Assembly: GCA_951802425.1 (NCBI GenBank)
Contig: OX637806.1
Coordinates: 1,054,001 to 1,118,000, forward strand
DNA from: Clavaria fumosa
Taxonomy: Eukaryota; Basidiomycota; Agaricomycetes; Agaricales; Clavariaceae
Reading direction: 5' to 3'
DNA: 64,000 bases
This document shows, piece after piece, positions 52,930 to 63,773 of the stretch. The first letter of the stretch is position 1; each line of letters starts with the position of its first letter. Position numbers and translations under genes: made by a program. The notes below the pieces were generated by a model. The model did not search any database and had not been told where the DNA came from. It saw only the letters and a list, made by a program, of their open reading frames with translations.

Positions 52930-53458
52930 ATGATTGGCCTCAAGACCACCCTTAACGTGCGTTTGAGCTCCCTATCTCTCCCACACCCCAACCCCATGTG
53001 ACGAAAAAAAACTCACACACAAGGTCATCGACAACTCGGGCGCGCTCCTCATTGAGTGCATCAACATACTCAAGCGCAAGGTAAACAACGGGTGGGGCAC
53101 CGTCGGCGACGAGATCGTGTGCGTCGTCAAGCACGCGCGGCCCGTGTCCGCTGCCGTGCAGGCGTCCGCAACTGCGGTCAAGGTGCGTCGCGGCGACGTG
53201 TGGCGCGCAGTCATCGTGCGCACACGCAAACCCGTGCGCCGCCCCGACGGCCGCCTCGTCCGCTTCGACGACAACGCTGCGGTGCTCCTGAACAACAAGC
53301 GCGAGATGCTCGGCACGCGCGTAGGCGGTGTCGTCAGCGCCGACTTGCGAATGAGGGGCTGGGGCAAGATCGTCAGCTTGGCTCCTAGAGTGGGTCTCTC
53401 TTGTGGAATCTCTTTTGCCTCCAAAGTTCCCTCTGATGTCCTAGTCTAGGTTATTTGA
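52930..53458 (+). CDS. mitochondrial ribosomal protein uL14m
   Basis: Large-subunit mitoribosomal protein. ATG 52930 gives MIGLKTTLN, an intron, then [79 protein letters not shown] and [15 protein letters not shown] last intron (53392-53449, GTGGGTC to AGTCTAG) adds Val-Ile and TGA at 53456-53458, restoring the conserved end LAPRVI. The simple read-through frame to 53449 is therefore less likely. The extended insert (NNGWGT) and lack of a long presequence fit fungal uL14m. Confidence 0.85.
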
Positions 53459-53659
53459 GCGATACAATCATGGGCAGTCTGCGGTGATGGCTACCTACGT
53501 TGCTGCTCAGCCATGTTATACTGTACTCGTGACTTGTGAGGCACTTATCATCCTCAGGGGCAGTGTGAGAAAGTTTTGATTTGTTTGTACTTTGTGGCAA
53601 GTAAACGTAAGCAAAGGTCCAACCCTACCTGGCTTATTGCGTTGCAACTGTGCTAAGCG

Positions 53660-54085
53660 ATGTCGCTGCCTGGATTCTTTGCCTGGGCTTGGGAGCTCGG
53701 CGAGCATCCAGCCGGGCTACATCTCATCGCAGTCAAGCTGGAATCTTGCGAGCTGGATGTTTGCGACCTAGCTTATCCAGATGTACCAGCGTACATGATC
53801 AAACAGAAACTCAAAACACAGCTGGCAACAAACAGACCTTTTCGGCTCTGGAAAGTTGCCCTCCCTATTGACGACGACCTCGACGACCGTCTCGAAGAGA
53901 TTACGCTGGACCTCCATGCAACGGCAGAGCCACTACGCCTTGAGAAGGTCGTTTGTAGAAATGATCAGCAAGAAGAGACCTTTCATCGGCTTAGCCTCAT
54001 TGCTGAATATATGGATGGTGAGGATGGTGAGTCCATGCTGCCTCTAATGCAGGTGCTGTTCCCTGAGGCTTTAGAAGACTCTTGA
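53660..54085 (+). CDS. short protein resembling the Crinkler N-terminal domain
   Basis: A 141-codon single exon from ATG 53660. The core reads VKLESCELDVCDLAYPDVPA, then KTQLATNRPFRLWKVALPID, DDLDDRLEEITLDLHATAEP and LRLEKVV. The LWKV-LPIDDDL segment with an upstream ubiquitin-like layout is the hallmark of Crinkler (CRN) N-terminal domains, which are widespread in basidiomycetes. No C-terminal effector domain follows. The remainder (MDGEDGESMLPLMQVLFPEA) is acidic. Family assignment is by motif only, and role unknown. Confidence 0.45.
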   Translation: MSLPGFFAWAWELGEHPAGLHLIAVKLESCELDVCDLAYPDVPAYMIKQKLKTQLATNRPFRLWKVALPIDDDLDDRLEEITLDLHATAEPLRLEKVVCRNDQQEETFHRLSLIAEYMDGEDGESMLPLMQVLFPEALEDS

Positions 54086-54555
54086 GTCCGAGGAGGAATC
54101 CGAACCTTGATACAAGTCGTAGCGGCAGTGCAGGAGATACTCAGAGTGCCGCGACTGGAGCGTTATCACTGTATCCGACCGTAGTGGGTCGAGGGAAAGC
54201 ATTTGTTGATTGATTTTTGAATTCAAAGCGTGTACCGCATTCCTTACCCTGGGTATAACAAAACTGGTCGATGCGTGCTGTGATATCGGAATTGTCGATC
54301 CGAATGGTGTTGGCCAAAAGGCCTCAGCATCGAAATGTAGCCAACCCTGGCCACGCCAGCGCGGTACAAACGAGCGCGTGGGGGGGGGGGCAGAGGGGTC
54401 CGCTGCTGTACTGTATCGTGAGCAAACGCGCTATCAAAGCTATTCCAATTCGGTCACAGATGCTGTCTCGTGTTGCGGATTCCCGATGAGCGGAGTCATC
54501 TCTGGACCCCTCATAAAAAGTGGCCGCCGTCTATCCCAGCTCGAGGAATCGGAGT
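54086..54555. promoter_or_regulatory. upstream region of the first Zn2Cys6 gene
   Basis: No gene recognised. It contains a 10-base G run near 54381-54390 and a frame overlapping the N-terminus of the next gene in another phase. Confidence 0.35.
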
Positions 54556-57500
54556 ATGAGACGCGCGGAGCCGTCTCGCTCGTTGAAGCCTCGAGGCAAG
54601 GGCGTCTATAAGCGCGCTTGTAATGTTTGTCGAAGAAGGCAAGTCTATGCCAGGCTTGGGAAGTGTACGTATTCCTCATGAGGCACCTCTGTTCAGGAAG
54701 ATTAGATGCGATGGAGAAAACCCTTGCGCTCCGTGCCAAACATCCAGCTGTGAGGTGTGTAGTATGTCCTGATAACTCATCATCTACCTCATTCCTCCCC
54801 AAGTGCGCCTGGGGATCTCTACCCGCCAAGAAAGGAGCCACACAGCAGCACGTCGAGTCCTTGAACAAGCACATCATTGCGCTAGAAACGTACGTCTCCA
54901 CGCTCGAGGCCCAGCTCGAACGATGTAGAGCCCTTCACGGTGGTTTGGACGGCGCCGACCAGCAAGCGCGACCCATTTACGCGGAGAATTTCTTCTCTGC
55001 ACACTATGATGGCCAAGACGAGGAAAGCTACCCTTGGGATTCTACTTCCAATGCAGAGCAAGAAGATGACATCGAAATTCTCACAGCTCCCACGAAGCAG
55101 CTAAAGGTAGGCTGGCTCGAAATCGCCCTTCCTTGATTTAGGCCATCTCACGCAGCCGCTTCTGCTGGGGCAGCTCGAGTGCGAGGATCTGTACCTCTAT
55201 GGACCGACGTCCATCTTCAGGCTGGCCTCCCGAATTCCGAGGAGCAGCCCCCGCTTACCGCAGATTGTCAGCAATTCCAATAAACGCTACGAACTGCTGC
55301 TCGATGGCGTCGAGCCTGTGTCATTCGACCCCAACTTCAACTGGTCTCGGCATTTGCCCGTGGAAGTCCCTTTGACGCGGGGAGAGCACGATCGGTGGGC
55401 TAGCATTTCCTTCCTCCCTCGCTTGTTATTGAGTCTTGTAGTTGTCTGGACCTCCTGTTCAAGTTTTCCACGTCATGGTGTCTTAGGGTCATGCCTCCCC
55501 TGTGTAAGCTTGTCCCTTGATGGGGGGCTTGTGGATGCTCATCGCAATTTTGGTTCTGTAAGTCCTCAGAGACATGTACCTCGCACTGTCAGGCCCTGCA
55601 ACGCAGAAGCCTGTAAGGACACCACACTATTCTGCTATGCTGCACAATGCACTTCTGGCGCTAGCAACAGCACTGTCAGACGATCCTACAATCCGTGACT
55701 TCCGCTCGCGCCAGTATTTTGCGCAGAAGGCGAAAGGATATATGGATGCAGAATGTGCGAAGCCCAGCATCTCTGTGGTCAACGCACTGTCTCTCCTCGC
55801 CAGTTATCATTCGTCCATAGGGGATCAAACCCTAGGATATGTATACTGCGGTATGGCGGGTCGAATTTAGCAAATTTTGTCGACCCTGATAGACGTCTTT
55901 CTCAGGCATCTCAGTTCGGTTGGCTCAAGCGCGTAAGAGATGTTGTTGCCCTGTGGAGCTGCATGTAACGCTGCTCATTTTTAGTTGGCCTTTATATTGA
56001 CTGTTCTCCGTGGGTGAAGAGAGGACTTATTAGCCACGAGGACATGCTCGACCGCAATATGTGTTATTGGACGACATTCAACGGGGTAACATTTAGTCAT
56101 GCGATGCTCATTACAAAGTGATGACAGTATTCCAGGAAGTTTGTTGGTCATTGTACGTGGGTCGAGACGTACATCTGCCCCTGCCCGAGGGACACAACAT
56201 CAAAGTCCCGTATGTGGATTCCGAATTTGACCAGCTCCCTTGGCACTATCCGCCAAGTGGTCTCGAGCCGCAGCCGGGCCTTCTTTGGAAGACGTTTGCT
56301 GAGACGTGCGCATTGTTCCGTCTGGCGTGTCGTATTATGGATGCCGTGTAAGTCTTGGAGTAGCGCATAAGTCGTAAACTTGATGCTCATTAGTATGTAG
56401 AAATCGCCTTGGCGCTTCTCGGGTCAAGTCAGATGCCAATGATCTTCTCATCAGCAAGCTCAAGTGAGACTCAGTGATAACGCAGATTGCCAATGCTGAA
56501 TCTCGTGGGATCTGACAGTGTTGAGCTCAATGCATGGCAGAATAGTTTACCCCCAGAACTCGCTGACACTCCATCAGGTCGCGCGATTATGCTTCCTCAT
56601 CGAATCATGCTTCATCTTACCTACTGGTGGCTCTTCGTGCTCCTACACCGTCCCCTCTATTATCGGACAGCGCACATCCCACCCTCTGCGAGAAATATCG
56701 ACCATGTTAAGGTCAGCATTTACACCCTTTACATACAATCCATTGCTAACCAATGACTATCGCTCAAGCTCTGCAACAGAGCTGCAGAGAACACCATGAG
56801 TCTGCTCGATACATGGCGTTCCTTGTACGGCTTCCGCTGCGTGCCAATTGCAATTGTGCAAATCATCTTCTCCGCTGCGACGATCTACATCCTCGCGGCC
56901 GCACAAGCCGTGTCGGGTGCGCGGCTTGCTGCCGAGTCGCTCAGCTACTCGCTCTCCCAGCTTGATCTGTGCCTCCAACACCTGTCCGACATCGGAAAGC
57001 ACTGGGCATGCGCCCATCGGTGTGCCGGCATTCTGAATCACATCGTTCGCGAGCAGCTGACGCCTCGCCTGGAAAGACGATCATCTAAAGTTCCGGCGCA
57101 TCCGCTGCCTCACCCAACAGCACCCGCCGACGATGAGCCGCGTCTGCCGGCGGAGCCCTCCTTGACGCAACAGTCGCATCTTCCTCCAGGATCCCCATCC
57201 CCTACGGATAGTATGGCAGACTTTCATTGGGAGCACCATTTTGGTGGGAATCTGCCGGATTGGAGTTTGACCTTCCAAGCGCCCGTCGCAGCGGAGACCG
57301 GAGTGGCACCTCGGGGATTTGGCGTGTCTGGTTATCCTGAGCCTATCCCTGGTACCGTGATGTTTGCAGATGAATTTACCATACAGACGATGCCGGCGCG
57401 CTTCGACTCTGTGCAAATGCAGCCAAATGATGATGACGAAGACGACCAGAAGCAGCAGCAGCCGGAGCAGCACTTCATGCCAATTTACAGCAACGCAGGT

Positions 57501-57680
57501 GAAGTAGCGCACCGAGCCGAAGTCATTCAAATCGAAGGCGGTGCGATTGACTCAGCTAACTTGGGGTATAGGGGAATGGAGCAGGCGGCAGTGGCGGATC
57601 CCGATTATCAATTGACGGATGAAGAATTAGAGTGCATGGAATTATTTTGGAAGCGTCAGGCCCAATGGAGATGGGTTTAG
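54556..57680 (+). CDS. Zn2Cys6 transcription factor, xylanolytic-activator type (copy 1)
   Basis: Nuclear DNA-binding regulator. ATG 54556 gives MRRAEPSRSLKPRGKGVYKR, then the zinc cluster CNVCRRRKIRCDGENPCAPC completed by QTSSCEC across two introns. A coiled-coil dimerisation segment follows (SLNKHIIALETYVSTLEAQL). The fungal_trans middle domain shows RCLDLLFKFSTSWCLRV, YMDAECAKPSISVVNALSLL, ASYHSSIGDQTLGYVYCG, EVCWSLYVGRDVHLPLPEG and LPHRIMLHLTYWWLFVLLHR. The C-terminus is Gln/acid-rich with PDYQLTDEELECMELFWKRQ at the end. The first intron has a GC donor. Copy 2 lies 1.6 kb downstream in the same orientation. Confidence 0.85.
54639..54696 (+). other. GC-AG intron in the zinc-cluster exon (copy 1)
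   Basis: Joining CGAAGAAG to GAAGATTAG restores RRRKIRC. The donor reads AAG/GCAAGT, the standard GC-type donor, and the acceptor is TTCAG. Length 58 bp. No GT within the exon end gives the conserved frame. Confidence 0.75.
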
Positions 57681-57890
57681 CAGTCTTGGGCTTAGATGTA
57701 CGGATAGGCCAGATGGACTGCTCGCGATGTAGGCTCCGTTGACTTGCACGGATGATGCCTGCCTTTCGTTCTTAGACGCTGGCTTCCTGGACTCTTTGGG
57801 TACTGTTTGCAGCTTGTTCGTATCTTCTTTCAGATGATATCGATGACTGAGGGCCATAGCCTGGTGCACGCATATATATTTAGCGATATT

Positions 57891-58486
57891 TCAGCGGAGC
57901 AGAGAGATGAGAGCGCACCCAAGGAGGTTGAGAAGCGCTTGGATACCAGCCCACAGAAGCGGCACCCATCTGTAAATATGCGTGACCCACGTCATACGCT
58001 TGTTGCGAAGAGGGGACTCACGTAGACATGTTATAATGCCCGGCGCGAAAAAGCACCACCAAGACGTATCCTATCACGACACTTCCCAACACGATGCCGC
58101 TGAAACTGAGAACCAAACACACTGTTCCGACAAGGACTGCAAGTGCAAACGACTCGCGCCCACTCTTTTGAGAAGCCTGTGGGAGCTGAACAAGAGTTTG
58201 GGAACGCGCATTCGGTGTCGGGCGATGCAAGGCCGAGTTGTCATTTAGGAATGCGTAAAGGCCGTACAGGAAAAAAATGGGTGTGTTGAATATCAAGCTC
58301 CAGTATATAGTAAAGCGAACGACGTCTGTGGACGAGAGATATTTGAGTGAGACGCCAAGATGTGTGATGGGCGTACTCACCTCGAGAATCATAAAGATAG
58401 TGCGCCTTTGGCTGAACTGGGCTATGCTGTTGAATATTCAGAATTTCTAGACCTGGGTTGTAAAGCGATGGCCAGGTGATGTGCAT
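57891..58486 (-). CDS. TMEM170-like small membrane protein
   Basis: ATG 58484-58486 gives MHITWPSLYNPGLEILNIQQ. An intron (GTGAGTACG to GTCCACAG) joins DSR to DVVRFTIYWSLIFNTPIFFL, the first membrane segment, followed by YGLYAFLNDN and a polar loop. A second and third segment follow (ESFALAVLVGTVCLVLSFSG; VLGSVVIGYVLVVLF). A last intron (58022 to about 57971, GTGAGTCCC to TTTACAG) joins NMST to WVPLLWAGIQALLNLLGCAL, the fourth segment, with TGA at 57891-57893. The R-F-T-YW and YNMSTWVPLLW motifs fit the TMEM170 family, linked to ER/nuclear-envelope shape. It lies between, and opposite to, the two Zn2Cys6 genes. Confidence 0.7.
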
Positions 58487-59252
58487 TGGAAATGTCGTTT
58501 TTGCAAAGCGCCGTTGGCAGTGGGAGAGGCAGTTCACGTGGCTGTCGGAGCATTGCCTCTTTCAACGCCCCCTCGGCTCGGAATCAACGTCAGTCTATCG
58601 AACTACTCGAGTTTGCCATCTCTGCGCTGTTTGCAGCGCCCTCGGTCTTGGTTTCGCGAAAAATTTGTCGCCAATCAATGCGCTGTAGGACACGTTAGCC
58701 TTTGCCGTGCCTGTCATTCGCTCTCCACGCGAGTGCTGCCCTCAGCGTGACCGCTGAAATTGACACGTCTGAACCTGGCATCTGTTGGCAGACCTGGGCC
58801 CCTCGATGTCTTGATCGAACGCTTGCAATGCGGTGTCAATTTGTATGTTATCTCGTCACTCACAGATATTGGAAGCTGTTGTTTCATCAATGTATCGAAT
58901 CTTCAGAGTCAGAAAAGTGAGGAGACTTGTTGGAGACACCGTTTGCCAGGACTCATAATATGACTTCTATTAACAAAGGGAGCAGCCCAGCGTCAACCTC
59001 CTGTCGGCGCTATCTATACTGCAATCGTTCTTGGCGTCAAAGATTAGATTTTTGGTTGGCTTATTCTCGCACTACCGGCACCGAGCGCTGGGTCATCCCC
59101 ACCACGGGTTACCGCTTCCCCGGATTCTACCTCACAGCCACAAGCTTATGAACTGCTGATGTGCTGTGCCAGCGCCACAGATGGCCTTCATAAGACGTCC
59201 TCTGCGATGGGAACTAGACCCTCAATCTAACCTCATCGTCCGACCATCTGTC
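58487..59252. promoter_or_regulatory. divergent upstream region of TMEM170-like gene and Zn2Cys6 copy 2
   Basis: Short frames in all phases with no motif. In-frame ATGs at 59166 and 59184 could extend the following gene at its N-terminus by up to 29 residues. Confidence 0.35.
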
Positions 59253-62221
59253 ATGGGTCGCAACGACTCGTCTCAGTCATTGAAGTCGAGAAGCAGAGGT
59301 GTATACTATCGCGCTTGCGACGTATGTCGAAAGAGGCAAGGCGTACCTTGTCTTGCGCTGAAATTTGCGCATAACTTATTGTCCCTTGTTCAGGAAGGTC
59401 AAATGTGATGGGAAGAAGCCATGTAACCCATGCAAGATATTCCGCTCCGAGGTTGGCGACGATTTTGTCTTGTGATCACATTACTGTGGAACTCAATCCT
59501 TCCCTGTGTAGGAGCAATGTACTTGGAGCCCGATACCCGCGAAGAAAGGCATCGCACAGAACGTCGAAGCCTTGAACAAACACATTCAGAACCTGGAGAA
59601 CTACGTGACTGTGTTAGAAGCTCAGCAAGAGCAATGCCGTGACCTTCATGGTGGTTTGAGCAGTTACGGCCATCAGATGGGGCGACCAGTCTACTTGTCG
59701 GATTCTTCTTCTAGTCTACAGCCTCAAGACGACGAGTTGGAAGAAGACTCTTCCTCCAATCCAGATCAGGGTGACATAAATGAGCAGCTCATAGCTTCGA
59801 CGATGCATTTGAAGGCAATCAAGTTTGGCTCCCACTTTTTGCTCCGACTTACCTCGCACTCTAGCTAGAGTGCCAGGATCTGTACCTTTATGGTCCAACA
59901 TCTATCTTCCGGATCCCCTCCAGAGGGCCTAGCAGCCGGCCTCGAACGTCACAAAGTGCGGATAGTTCTCATCTACACTATGAACTCTGGGTCGAAGGAC
60001 CAGAACCAGCTTCCTTCGACCCTACTTTTGCCTGGTCTCGACATCTTCCTGTAGATGTCTCGCTGACGAGGAAGGAACACGATAGGTGAGCGAACCGCCG
60101 TTGACCCGCGTGGTCACTATGTCAATTCCCACAGGTGTCTCGATCTTCTGTTCAAGTTCTCCATGTCATGGTGCCTTCGCATTGTACCCGCTACTTGTAA
60201 GCGTCCTTCTCCTTTTGCTTTCGACACTGATCTAGGTTCTATCCAAGTCCTAAAGGACATGTATGAAGCACTATCGGGACCTGCCGCTCCAAAGCCCCCG
60301 AGAACTCCGAATTACTCTCCTATGCTGCACAATGCAGCTCTAGCGCTTGCCATGGCTCTTTCGGACGACCCCGCGCTTCGCGACTCCAGACACCGCTTTG
60401 TCGAGAAGGCTAAGGGCTACATGGATGCGGAATGTGCAAAGCCCGCCATATCAACTGTCAATGCGTTTTCCCTTCTTGCTAGCTACTACTCTTCTATGGG
60501 GGACCAGACATTGGGATATGTGTATTGCGGTATGATTTCCTCACGCAATGCAAAACATCGCGCTAACTTTCACATTTCCAGGCATCTCAGCCAGATTGTC
60601 TCAAGCACGTAAGAGTGTCTCGTCTCAGCTGTTTCTGATCTCATCCTTTGCCTTTCACAGTCGGCCTCCACATCGACTGCTCCCCCTGGTTTAAAAGCGA
60701 GCGCATCGGCTATGCAGATATGCTCGGTCGCAATTTGTGTTATTGGACAACGTTTAGAGTGGTACTGTCGGGCGGATCTGCAGTTGGTGATGGCTTGCTA
60801 ATTTCCCACAGGAAGTCAGCTGGGCCCTATATGTGGGCCGCGACATCCACCTCCCTTTGCCTGAAGGAAGCAATGCGCCAGCTCCACACGTTGATCCTGA
60901 ATTGGATCAGATTCTGTGGCACCATCCACCATGCGGTCTGGCACCGCAACCCAGCTTCATGTCAAGGGTCTTTTCGGAGTCTTGCGTGTTATTCCGTATT
61001 GCGCGGCGCATCTTGGATGTCGTGTAAGCCCTCACTCACAGCTTGTCATGCTTTCCGCTCTCATTTCGGCTAGAAATCGCCCTGGGATCAAGGCGGACAC
61101 CAATGACCTTCTCATCAGCAAGCTGGAGTAAGTTTTAAACGTAGAGTCAGATTTCCGGTACCAACTCTCACTGCACTCGGCAGTGTCGAGCTCAATGCGT
61201 GGCACATGAGTCTGCCCACAGAACTCGCTGATACTCTTGCAAGCCGCCAGACGATGCTTCCACACCGCATCATGCTGCATATCACGTATTGGTGGCTCTT
61301 CATGCTCCTCCACAGCCCTTTCTATCGCCGAACCCCATATTTCCCCTCGTCTGAGCAACAGGTCAATCACGTCAAGGTTTGCGTTGTCTGAATCCCCATT
61401 TATTGTCACTGATTGCCGTTCGGCAGATTTGTAACAAAGCAGCAGACAATATCATGGGCCTTCTTGACACTTGGCGGTCTTTGTATACGCTGCGCTGCGT
61501 GCCGATCATGATGGTGCAAGTCATCTTCTCCACCGCTACTTCTCATATGCTATCAGCAGTTCAAGCCGTCTCAGGGCTACGCATTGCCACCCTCTCGCTC
61601 CGACAGTCGCTCGCCCGGCTTGAATTCTGCTTCCAGTATTTGTCCGAGATCGGTAGAGCGTGGGACTCTGCGCATCGCTGCGCGGCGATCCTGAGCAACC
61701 TCATCCGGGAGCAACTGATGCCTCACCTGGCGACGCGGTCGCCAACGCAATTCACAATGAAAGAAAGTGGCCCATCGAGTTCTTCAAGCCTGGCTTCCAC
61801 GGATATAGCCGCGCAAGTTCTGTCTCCTTCGATGCATCCGTCGCAGCAGTCGGAAACATTTCCATCACTCCCTGAAAGCCCCGCAAGCCCTCTCTGCGAG
61901 CAGTATCTGGGTGGGGAACTGCTTGATTGGCTTCCCATGTCTAGTCTAGAAATGGGCATCAGATCGCAGTCGTTTGATCCTTCAGCTGCTTTTCATGGTC
62001 CGTCGGCTTTGGCAGAGGACTCGGCGGGGATGACAGACTTCGGCTCACCAGGTCAGCACATACTTCCTGTACAGCAGCAGTACTTCATGCCGTTCGACGC
62101 ATCAGAACTCGAGACATGGGGTGATAGCGGTGTACCCGACCCCAACTTTGTATTGACAGAGGAGGATTTAGAGTGTTTGGGCCTATTTTTTAAGCGCCAG
62201 GCGCAATACGGCTGGGAATAG
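59253..62221 (+). CDS. Zn2Cys6 transcription factor, xylanolytic-activator type (copy 2)
   Basis: Paralogue of the gene at 54556. ATG 59253 (MGRNDSSQSLKSRSRGVYYR) was chosen by alignment with copy 1. The zinc cluster CDVCRKRKVKCDGKKPCNPC is completed by KIFRSEEQC over introns, the first again with a GC donor. Then come LNKHIQNLENYVTVLEAQQE, RCLDLLFKFSMSWCLRIVPA, YMDAECAKPAISTVNAFSLL, LYVGRDIHLPLPEGSNA-type text and LPHRIMLHITYWWLFMLLHS. A long last exon has LLDTWRSLYTLRCVPIMMVQ and the shared end LTEEDLECLGLFFKRQAQYG. The middle domain is much better conserved between copies than the linker, as expected for functional paralogues. Confidence 0.85.
59336..59393 (+). other. GC-AG intron in the zinc-cluster exon (copy 2)
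   Basis: The donor reads AGAG/GCAAGG and the acceptor TTCAG. Splicing restores RKRKVKC. Same position, phase and length (58 bp) as in copy 1, so it predates the duplication. Confidence 0.75.
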
Positions 62222-62433
62222 GATGCATGAAACAAAGCGAATACAGGCAGTTGAGATATTCACGCCGCTGTGTAATGTAATTCTTATTATGTCGGCTTCA
62301 AAGGTTGCAAATATTTTGAGTCGTGCTTGTGATTCGTGAGCGCGTTCTTCCGAAATAATTTAAATGATCGGATGCCATTCTATTATGACTACGAAACAGG
62401 CAATAGTTCTGACCAACAAACCGCTTGGGAAAT

Positions 62434-63630
62434 TTATAGAGCGCTTGCACCTACGGACAGATGAATCAATACAAGAATGGGGCATAACTGGAGAAAAGAA
62501 CGCGCCGGTGATGATGTCAACTAGTTCGTTGGTGATGGCGGCCTGTCGGCCACGGTTGTATTTCATCTGGAGCGAGGATATCATGTCAGAGGCATTCTTA
62601 GACGCATTGTCCATTGCATTTCGACTATAGCAAGGAGTTGAAGAAATTCAGAGTTTGTCTGCTATAGGCCATTCAAATGAACGTACCGAGAGCTCTGTTC
62701 GCAAGCGTGGCCTTCTACTAGCGCAGCGTAAATCGCATTAGCCAGAGAAAACTCAGCAAAGTCTTTAGTAACATCGTCTTCCATTTCGTACGCCTTGAAG
62801 CCGGCTGTAGCAAGAGAGTTGAGTCGCCACACTCGGCAGTGGGAATAGCTTTTTGACACGGGTATAAGGAAACTGAAACTCACGTGCTTCCTTAAGGGCG
62901 TCGTGATTGAGCACGCGCATGGAGGCATGCTCATACGAGATGGCAGAGACAAATTTGTTGTACACGATGACAACGTTGTCGTATTGGACGCCACTGCGGA
63001 CAATGAGGTCCGCGACGCCGGCCGCGTCGGCGAAGGTGGGGATGTCGCGGCCGATCTGGTTGAACGTGAGCGAGAGGTTGCGCGGGACCGCGCGTGAGAG
63101 CTGCGACTTGGATTTGTCGCCGACGACCATGACGGGCGCGTCAGGTGCCTCGGCAAGCGCACGCCGCGTCGCTTTGCTAACGGACGAGTGGATCCCGCCA
63201 CAAAGGCCCTTGTCGGAGGAGATGACTAAGAAGAGGGTGCGTTTCCCTTGGCCTTCCTCGTCCAAATTCTTGAATATCTCTGAGACAAGGTAGGTTTACA
63301 CACGGACGTCGAGATGCGGCGTCATATCGCGTCTGACTGACCAGAGTTGGCAAGACCATATTGCTTCCCGCTTTGCATAGCCCGCTGGGCCTTGGCTAGT
63401 TTTGTTGAAGCAATCATCTTCATGGACTATTCATCGGATATGTGAGCTTTCTACGTCAAGACATTACCAAAGTTGGTATTAATTACCTTTGTGATTTTTT
63501 CAATGTTTTTGACGGACTTGAGTCGCATCTCAATTTCTCGGAGTGTGGCCATGTTCCTTGCAGCGGACGGGCCTGCACCCAGCCTTTGAGGCTGGGCAGC
63601 AGAACGAGCAAGCACACTCCGAGCAAGCAT
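62434..63630 (-). CDS. ATP3: mitochondrial F1 ATP synthase gamma subunit
   Basis: Central-stalk rotor of ATP synthase. ATG 63628-63630 gives the presequence [20 protein letters not shown], then [20 protein letters not shown] and [17 protein letters not shown], the N-terminal helix. Further exons give [44 protein letters not shown]-like text ([20 protein letters not shown]) and [20 protein letters not shown]. The C-terminal helix is [20 protein letters not shown] then [20 protein letters not shown], with a last intron before the final residues (ASAL or AAL), TAA at 62434-62436. An in-frame ATG at 63720 would only add an unlikely leader. Divergent from eIF2 beta. Confidence 0.9.
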
Positions 63631-63773
63631 TATGGGCGGAAACAGACAACGACGATCACACTGTTGGCGGGGATGACCGGGTGAGGGTGACCGTGAGATA
63701 TTATCTCCTTTTGTGGCCAACGATCACCTTAGTCACGACTTTGTAACGGCAACTTTTTGTCTTGGGCCAAAAG
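63631..63773. promoter_or_regulatory. bidirectional promoter, ATP3 / eIF2 beta
   Basis: Only 143 bp separate the two start codons. There is no clear TATA box. Housekeeping genes on both sides suggest a shared promoter. Confidence 0.5.

Noticed and set aside
53392..53449. Read-through end of uL14m to the stop at 53449
   Set aside because: Splicing this segment restores the conserved LAPRVI end and a stop at 53456-53458.
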